Positions 7,052 to 10,997 of a stretch of DNA of 10,997 nt are shown here, in pieces. Both the position numbers and the translations under genes were made by a program. The DNA is taken from contig QFQD01000100.1 in NCBI GenBank assembly GCA_003241485.1, positions 1-10,997 of the forward strand, in the 5' to 3' direction. The notes under the pieces were generated by a model, which had not been told where the DNA came from, did no database searches, and saw nothing but the letters and a program-made list of their open reading frames with translations. The stretch's first letter is position 1, and the number at the start of each line of letters is the position of its first letter. Origin of the DNA: Ancylobacter novellus (GTDB lineage: Bacteria > Pseudomonadota > Alphaproteobacteria > Rhizobiales > Xanthobacteraceae).

Positions 7052-7888
7052 ATGATCAAGGACATTCTCGTCAGTCTTCGCATCGGGGAGGGCCCGGACG
7101 CGGCCGTCGACTATGCCGCCTCGGCCGCTGCCGCGCTCGGCGCCCATCTCACCGGCGTCGCGGTCAGCTATGAGATCGACATTCCCCCGGTCTACACCGA
7201 AGCCTTCTCGACCGACTTCATCGAGGCGCAGCGCGCCGAGAGCCGCCGGCTGGCACAGAGCGCCATTGCCTATTTCGGCGAGGCCACCCGTTCGGTGGGC
7301 GTGCCCGCCGATGTACGCACCCTTGATGGCACGCCGGGCGGCGCCGCCGAACAGATCGGTGTTCTCGCCCGCCTCTACGACCTCGCCATCGTCAGTCAGT
7401 CCGATCCCGACAGGATGGGCGCCGAAGAGGTGATTACCGAGGCGGTGCTGTTCGATTCGGGACGGCCGGTCCTGCTCGTGCCGCTCAAGCAGCAGAAGCC
7501 GTTCTCGGCCAAGCGCATCCTCATCGCCTGGGATGGCGGCCGTGCCGCCGCACGGGCGGTGGCCGAGGCGAGGCCGCTGCTGGCACATGCCGATCTCGTC
7601 GAGGCCGTGGTGGTGGATACCGGTCGCTCCAAAAAGGCCGACAGCCTTCCCGGCGCGGACCTTGCCCGCCATCTCGCGCGCCACGAGAAGACCGTGGAAC
7701 TGCGCCGGCTGGTGGCGAGCGGCGATGAGAGCATCGTCGACGTGCTGCTCAAGGAAGTGGCGGCACGCGACATCGATCTCGTGGTCATGGGCGGCTATGG
7801 ACATTCGCGGCTGCGCGAATTCGTCCTCGGCGGCGTCACGCGCGACATTCTCGAGCGCATGACGGTGCCGTTGCTGCTGGCGCATTGA
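7052..7888 (+). CDS. Universal stress protein, two tandem Usp domains
   Basis: This encodes 278 residues and is cytoplasmic. Domain 1 spans about 1-145 and domain 2 about 154-278; each begins with a beta strand (KDILVSL, KRILIAWDGG). The second domain keeps the ATP-binding-type loop GGYGHSRLREFVLGGVT (247-263: G-x2-G-x9-G), with Gly261 where UspFG-type proteins have Ser/Thr and Thr263 two residues later, as is common in this two-domain group. The first domain's equivalent region is degenerate. ATG 7052 is chosen because AAAGGAG (7034-7040) precedes it and homology starts there; the open frame back to 6818 crosses the divergent promoter region. These proteins help survival under stress or oxygen limitation by poorly known mechanisms. 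An FNR/FixK-type box lies upstream, and the stop overlaps the next start by one base. Confidence 0.93.
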   Translation: MIKDILVSLRIGEGPDAAVDYAASAAAALGAHLTGVAVSYEIDIPPVYTEAFSTDFIEAQRAESRRLAQSAIAYFGEATRSVGVPADVRTLDGTPGGAAEQIGVLARLYDLAIVSQSDPDRMGAEEVITEAVLFDSGRPVLLVPLKQQKPFSAKRILIAWDGGRAAARAVAEARPLLAHADLVEAVVVDTGRSKKADSLPGADLARHLARHEKTVELRRLVASGDESIVDVLLKEVAARDIDLVVMGGYGHSRLREFVLGGVTRDILERMTVPLLLAH

Positions 7889-8364
7889 TGCACCGGCGCT
7901 CTGTTTGCGCACTGCGCGCGCCCTTCCATTACGGAGGGCGCGCGCGGGGCATCATCCTTGTGCTGGCGGCTGCGCTCCAGGTGGCGCTGGTGCCCGGCGG
8001 ACCGGCCGCCGCGCAATGGGCGCCGCAGACAAAGTGCGACTCTCTCGGAGGCTACGAGCTGGAGAATTGTCTCGGCAAGGAGCTTGCGGAGGCCGACACC
8101 AAGCTGAACGCCGCCTACCAGCAGGCGTTGTCGGCCATCGCCGCCGACGATACGCCAGCGGGGCCGAAGGCGGCGTGGCGCGAGAATATGGTCGCCGCCC
8201 AGCGCGCCTGGCTCGCCTACCGCGATGCCAACTGCAAGTTCGACCTGATCGGCGCCGAATGGCATTTCGGCAGCGGCACGACGTCCGCACAGCAGGAATG
8301 CGTGCTGGCCCTGACGCAGGCTCGCACCGCCGAGCTGATCGCCCGGACGCCGCAGGGAAAATAG
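7888..8364 (+). CDS. Secreted LprI-like protein (DUF1311 family)
   Basis: This encodes 158 residues. The start ATG shares its A with the TGA of the stress protein gene (TGATG), so translation is probably coupled; an in-frame TTG at 7885 is an alternative. A long basic N-terminus (1-20) leads to a hydrophobic segment (21-36) ending in PGGPAAAQ, a plausible Sec signal peptide. The mature domain has the DUF1311 layout: a Cys pair (C50, C61) around GGYELEN, a helix LAEADTKLNAAYQQAL, then AQRAWLAYRDANC (C116) and QQEC (C138). The four mature cysteines probably form disulfides in the periplasm. The family includes the mycobacterial lysozyme inhibitor LprI, but most members have no proven function, so inhibitor activity is only a possibility. 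A strong hairpin lies within the first codons. Confidence 0.85.
   Translation: MHRRSVCALRAPFHYGGRARGIILVLAAALQVALVPGGPAAAQWAPQTKCDSLGGYELENCLGKELAEADTKLNAAYQQALSAIAADDTPAGPKAAWRENMVAAQRAWLAYRDANCKFDLIGAEWHFGSGTTSAQQECVLALTQARTAELIARTPQGK
7914..7945. repeat. Strong GC-rich inverted repeat inside the first codons of the LprI-like gene
   Basis: GCGCGCGCCC (7914-7923) and GGGCGCGCGC (7936-7945) pair perfectly over 10 bp, extendable by three inner pairs (T-A, T-G wobble, C-G). It begins 26 bases after the usp stop. No U-run follows, so it is not a classical terminator. It could stabilise the usp mRNA 3' end or reduce expression of the downstream frame. Confidence 0.55.
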
Positions 8365-8402
8365 GTCATCGCGGCTGCCGCCATGCCCTCGTCAACCAAC
8401 AA

Positions 8403-8428
8403 AAAAGGCCGGGTTGCCCCGGCCTTTT
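8403..8428. terminator. Bidirectional intrinsic terminator between the LprI-like gene and the cold-shock gene
   Basis: An 11-bp perfect stem, AAAAGGCCGGG (8403-8413) with CCCGGCCTTTT (8418-8428), has a TTGC loop. On the plus strand the hairpin ends in TTTT followed by CGTTT; on the minus strand it ends in a run of six T (8401-8406). It therefore serves both convergent transcripts. Confidence 0.92.
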
Positions 8429-8481
8429 CGTTTGCCTCGACGGTCGCTGAGAGATCTCTCGCCCGCGGCCGAAGGCAGAAG

Positions 8482-8691
8482 TCACGCAGCCTGCAGATTG
8501 CCGGCCGACTGCTTGCCCGAACGGCGATCGGTCTCGATCTCGTAGGAGACCTTCTGGCCGTCGCGCAGGCCCGGGAGGCCAGCGCGCTCAACGGCGGAGA
8601 TGTGCACGAACACGTCCGAACCGCCGTTATCCGGCTGAATGAAACCATAACCCTTCTGGGTGTTGAACCACTTCACGGTGCCCGTCGTCAT
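8482..8691 (-). CDS. cspA: Cold-shock domain protein, CspA family
   Basis: This encodes 69 residues, a complete single cold-shock domain (an OB-fold beta barrel) that binds single-stranded RNA and DNA and acts as an RNA chaperone in the cytoplasm. RNP1 is KGYGFI (13-18) and RNP2 is VFVHI (27-31); the aromatic WFN (8-10) and YGF surface residues that stack with bases are present. ATG 8691 has an AAGGA ribosome binding site about 9 bases upstream. Whether it is cold-induced or constitutive cannot be read from the protein, but a long leader with a hairpin lies in front of it. A bidirectional terminator follows 54 bases after the stop. Confidence 0.96.
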   Translation of the reverse strand: MTTGTVKWFNTQKGYGFIQPDNGGSDVFVHISAVERAGLPGLRDGQKVSYEIETDRRSGKQSAGNLQAA

Positions 8692-8722
8692 GACGATATC
8701 CTTTCAGTCGACATAGAAGTTT

Positions 8723-8746
8723 GATGCGCGTGGCGACACGCACATC
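8723..8746 (-). promoter_or_regulatory. Hairpin in the cold-shock gene 5' leader
   Basis: In the minus-strand RNA, GAUGUGCGUG and CACGCGCAUC form a 10-bp stem with one G-U wobble and a UCGC tetraloop. It lies 31 bases before the start codon inside a leader of about 127 bases. Leaders of csp genes often fold in a temperature-sensitive way, so it may be part of such a switch; this is inference. Confidence 0.55.
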
Positions 8747-8824
8747 AGGTGAACATCGATTTGAGAGGAAGCTCGCAGCCACGCGATTGGCGCCGACAAA
8801 GTTCAACAGCAAGATCGATGCGCA

Positions 8825-8853
8825 AACATAGCCCAACGTCAGTTTTTCGACAA
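8825..8853 (-). promoter_or_regulatory. Candidate promoter of the cold-shock gene
   Basis: On the minus strand, TTGTCG (8848-8853) and TATGTT (8825-8830) are separated by exactly 17 bases, each matching 4 of 6 sigma-70 consensus positions. It begins only 3 bases past the rpsU stop and gives a predicted leader of about 127 bases, a length typical of csp genes. Confidence 0.6.
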
Positions 8854-8856
8854 GGG

Positions 8857-9156
8857 TTAAGTCGGCGTGCTTTCCGAAGGTCTGGCGGGTGCACCTGAAG
8901 ACGGGCGACGCACGATTTCCTTCTTCTTGGGAGCTGCGATCAGTCCTTCGCGCACGGCCTGCTTCCGGGCCGCCTTGCGTGCACGGCGCACTGCTTCGGC
9001 TTCCTCGCGGTTGCGGCGCTCGGAAGGCTTCTCATAGGAGCGGCGGGCCTTCATCTCGCGGAAGATACCCTCGCGCTGCATCTTCTTCTTCAAGACGCGG
9101 AGGGCCTGATCGACGTTGTTGTCCCTTACAAGTACCTGCAATTCCTGTCCAATCAT
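8857..9156 (-). CDS. rpsU: 30S ribosomal protein S21 (bS21) with a C-terminal extension
   Basis: This encodes 99 residues. The core QVLVRDNNVDQALRVLKKKM followed by QREGIFREMKARRSYEKPSERR is the standard S21 sequence, and the following Arg/Lys-rich helix (EAEAVRRARKAARKQAVREG) contacts 16S rRNA near the platform and the anti-Shine-Dalgarno region. E. coli S21 has 71 residues; here a basic, Pro/Ser-rich tail (KKKEIVRRPSSGAPARPSES) is added, as in other alphaproteobacteria. The start is uncertain. ATG 9156 adds MIGQE before the conserved core but has no Shine-Dalgarno, and a GGCAGC/GCTGCC inverted repeat (9158-9171) ends one base before it. TTG at 9141 would match the shortest family N-terminus but is also poorly spaced from a ribosome binding site. 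It is probably transcribed alone. Confidence 0.93.
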   Translation of the reverse strand: MIGQELQVLVRDNNVDQALRVLKKKMQREGIFREMKARRSYEKPSERRNREEAEAVRRARKAARKQAVREGLIAAPKKKEIVRRPSSGAPARPSESTPT

Positions 9157-9466
9157 AGGCAGCAAGCTGCCGGTTGCGCGGCGTCCGGATTGACCCCGCG
9201 TGCTCCATATGGGCCAATAATCCAGCGATTGGAAGGGCACGGGCGCATTTGGGCCATGCCAACTTCGTCGACACCGGAAGCCCGCTGCGTCGAATGCCGC
9301 CGGCTCACCTTGGCGAACGTGATGGTCGCGCGGCGTGAAGAGCGCGCGGCGCCTGTCAGGACTTTGGCGGCCTGACGCAAGGGTTGCATCGGGTAAAATA
9401 TATGGATTTTGTATAAATCGTAGAGACTAGCGTAATTTGACTCCGATGTAGCGTCTGGCCAGAATA
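9157..9466. other. Intergenic stretch upstream of rpsU, no convincing gene
   Basis: Divergent space between rpsU (minus) and the sulfotransferase-like remnant (plus). Small open frames on both strands (for example plus 9190-9375, minus 9153-9533) have no recognisable domain or ribosome binding site. From about 9,390 to 9,480 the DNA is clearly richer in A and T than its surroundings, with a TATAAA at 9412-9417 on the plus strand but no matching -35 box. The rpsU promoter should lie here but I cannot place it with confidence. Confidence 0.6.
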
Positions 9467-9492
9467 TTGCTTGATTGTCTGGAGGCTCATTA

Positions 9493-10336
9493 CTGTCGGA
9501 GTGCGTTTTGCCGGAGTCGTGCGGGAACCTCATTGCGCATCGCGCTGGCCCGGAGCCTCGACGTGCCCAAGGCGGTGGATGGTTTCGACCGGTCTCTGTT
9601 CGGTGGTTTCGACGATTTCGGATCGTGCGCGCCGGAGTTTCGCGCGGTCGTCGCCATGGCGCCGGAGGATTTGCCCGAGGCTCCCCAGCTTGTTGTCGGA
9701 CACTACGCTCTCAGCACGACCAAGGCCCGCTATCCCGCCGCCCGGCATATGACGGTTCTGCGCGAGGCGCGCTCGCGCCTGCTCTCGCACTGGATGTTCT
9801 GGCGGGCACATCGGGACGAGCAGCTGACGTCGCTGGGAAGCTGGGCCGGCTACGTGCGCAAGGGTGCGGCGCCGCTGGTCGATTTTCTTGAGGACCCCAC
9901 CATTGCCGCATCGGTAGACAACGTCGCCCTGCGCCTGCTGCTGTGGCCGCATCCCGCTATTCCGGTCGACGGGCATATCGACCCGCGTGACGACGACGCC
10001 CTGCTGGCGGAAGCCCTGGCCAAGCTGGAGCAGATGGATTTCGTCGGCATCGTGGAGGATCCCGACTTTGAACCCTCACTGTCGGCCTGGCTCGGCTCTC
10101 CCCTCAAGATGGAGCGCCTGAACGAGACCATGCCCATCCCAGAAGAGCGCAGGACGTCCCTGTGGCGGCAACTCACGCCCGCCGCGATTGACGCCCTCGT
10201 CAAGAGGTCCCGGCTGGACGATGCCCTGTGGATGCACGTCGCCGAGCGGCGTATGTCGCGCGGGCGCGCCGAGTGCCTGCGGGAGGCCGCGCGCGCCCAG
10301 AGCCTCGCCCGCCATGCCATTCTGATGGCGGCATAG
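9493..10336 (+). pseudogene. Sulfotransferase-like gene with a broken N-terminus
   Basis: The open frame runs from TTG 9467 to the stop at 10336 (289 codons), but its first 18 codons look non-native. From AGTSLRIALARSL onward it resembles sulfotransferase family 2 proteins: AGTSLR is the second half of the 5'-phosphosulfate loop (usually PKTAGTSLR), VVGHYAL follows, and TVLREARSRLLSHW carries the Arg and Ser of the 3'-phosphate site. In the neighbouring frame, CTG TCG GAG TGC GTT TTG CCG GAG TCG (9493-9519) follows a GGAGG ribosome binding site (9481-9485) and reads LSECVLPES. Deleting T9520 would join it to AGTSLR, restoring a loop-like LPESAGTSLR. So I infer a former start near 9493, a lost ATG (now CTG), altered P-loop residues and a one-base frameshift. 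Active sulfotransferase function, which would use PAPS, is unlikely. A sequencing error could explain only the frameshift. Confidence 0.6.
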
Positions 10337-10463
10337 GCCGGGCGGACATCGGCCTTCGCCTCCGTCTGTCCGCTTCGGAACAAACGCCTTGGGATATGGT
10401 CGTCGTCGGGCTTTTCGCGTAAGTGTGCCGGGCCGGCGGATAGGCGTTCGCTCGGCTGGATTT

Positions 10464-10473
10464 TGACCGGTCA
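10464..10473. repeat. Perfect 10-bp palindrome before the FkbM-type gene
   Basis: TGACCGGTCA lies directly upstream of the AGGAG ribosome binding site (10476-10480), so a bound repressor or a small RNA stem there could affect expression. It is short enough to be chance. Confidence 0.3.
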
Positions 10474-10485
10474 GCAGGAGCCGCC

Positions 10486-10965
10486 ATGTCTCAAGAGTTG
10501 CCTCTCAATCAACTGAGACTGACCGAGGACGAAGTCCGCGAAGCCTATCTCCGCCTGCTCGGCCGTCCGCCCGAAAGGGAAGGCCTTGCGCAGCAGATGG
10601 GCGCCCTTGATGCGCTCTTTTCCATTGCGAGCTCTGCCGAGCATCAGAATTTCGTCGCCGCTCAAAGGGCCCAGCGGCTGGAGGACGGCCGGTTCTGCAT
10701 CACCAATGCGGATGCCGGTGCCTTCGTCACCTATCGGGCTGATCGGGTCATCGGTGAGAGCCTGCGTCAGTCGGGCGCGTTTGAAGAGAGCGGCATCGAT
10801 GAGGCAATCACCCTGATCGAACGCGCGGGCGGCGCTGTTAAGCGCTCTGTGTTCGTCGATGTCGGCGCCAATATCGGTACCCATAATATTCACGCCTTGA
10901 AGAGCCTGTCGCCAAATAGGCATGCCTTGAATTTCGCGGCGCTTCCGGGCGCCATGACGGCGTAG
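10486..10965 (+). pseudogene. FkbM-family methyltransferase, truncated in its SAM-binding domain
   Basis: The start is sound: AGGAG lies 5 bases before ATG 10486. Residues 14-60 (DEVREAYLRLLGRPPEREGLA) resemble the DUF4214-like helical modules found in proteins of surface-glycan loci. Residues 121-139 (SVFVDVGANIGTHNIHALK) are the first strand and glycine-rich SAM loop of FkbM-type methyltransferases, which O-methylate sugars or polyketides. Homology stops at about Ser140 (base 10905). The last 19 residues are unrelated to the family and the frame ends at 10965, where an intact protein would continue for roughly 150 residues or more with the acidic SAM-ribose residue and the catalytic part. 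It therefore cannot be active as written. The abrupt break suggests an insertion or deletion at about 10,905. Confidence 0.7.
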
Positions 10966-10997
10966 AGAGTCAGGTTCAGGCGGCTCATTGAGGCCTG
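10890..10997 (-). other. Unidentified sequence beyond the FkbM break, with a short open frame to the edge
   Basis: On the minus strand a frame runs open from the window edge to a TGA at 10890-10892 (35 codons, containing MSRLNLTLYAVMAPGS). It could be the C-terminal end of a gene in an inserted element, ending just inside the FkbM remnant. I do not recognise the sequence and see no terminal inverted repeat, so an insertion sequence is only a possibility. Confidence 0.25.

Noticed and set aside
6898..7083. N-terminal extension of the ThiX-like permease
   Set aside because: Not membrane-like, overlaps the usp start and the FNR/FixK box, while ATG 6897 has its own ribosome binding site.
9153..9533. 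A 126-codon minus-strand frame upstream of rpsU
   Set aside because: No recognisable domain, overlaps the AT-rich intergenic DNA, composition biased, no ribosome binding site.
1..10997. Defence system, CRISPR array, toxin-antitoxin pair, tRNA or rRNA genes
   Set aside because: I read both strands for repeat-spacer arrays, tRNA-like cloverleaf ends and known defence domains and found none I could support.

Overview
The window is GC-rich DNA (mostly well above 60% G+C by eye) of an alphaproteobacterium. The S21 protein, the small cold-shock protein, the two-domain universal stress protein and the TPP-riboswitch thiamin transporter all look like those of the Hyphomicrobiales, possibly a Xanthobacteraceae-type organism; that placement is by recognition, not by a database search. 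Most of the window (1 to about 9,300) is ordinary chromosomal housekeeping DNA. From about 9,380 to the right edge it becomes accessory DNA with broken genes.

Layout, left to right. A small secreted protein (68-304) is followed by a good intrinsic terminator. Next is a fused permease/ATPase ABC transporter of the SbmA/BacA-like YddA type (467-2272), convergent with a ClcA-type chloride/proton antiporter (2304-3617, minus). Then comes a minus-strand thiamin-precursor uptake cluster: a ThiX-like permease (6145-6897), a YcaQ/AlkX-type DNA glycosylase (4910-6100), and a ThiY-like periplasmic binding protein (3721-4671). ThiY has its own TPP riboswitch (4751-4846) and a hairpin that masks its ribosome binding site (4673-4696). 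No ATPase (ThiZ) is present. Divergent from the permease is a two-domain universal stress protein (7052-7888) with an FNR/FixK-type box upstream, overlapping by one base a secreted LprI-like (DUF1311) protein (7888-8364). A bidirectional terminator separates these from a minus-strand cold-shock gene (8482-8691) with a long structured leader, and rpsU (8857-9156).

The right end holds two remnants of the kind found in surface-polysaccharide loci. One is a sulfotransferase-like frame whose PAPS-binding P-loop appears destroyed by a one-base frameshift. The other is a FkbM-type methyltransferase that loses its homology in the middle of its SAM-binding domain, probably at the edge of an insertion or deletion continuing beyond the window.

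I see no defence system, CRISPR array, tRNA or rRNA, and no clearly novel multi-gene system. The most interesting items are the riboswitch expression platform, the split thiamin transporter with a DNA-repair gene inside it, the FNR/FixK box at the stress-protein gene, and the decayed right-hand end.
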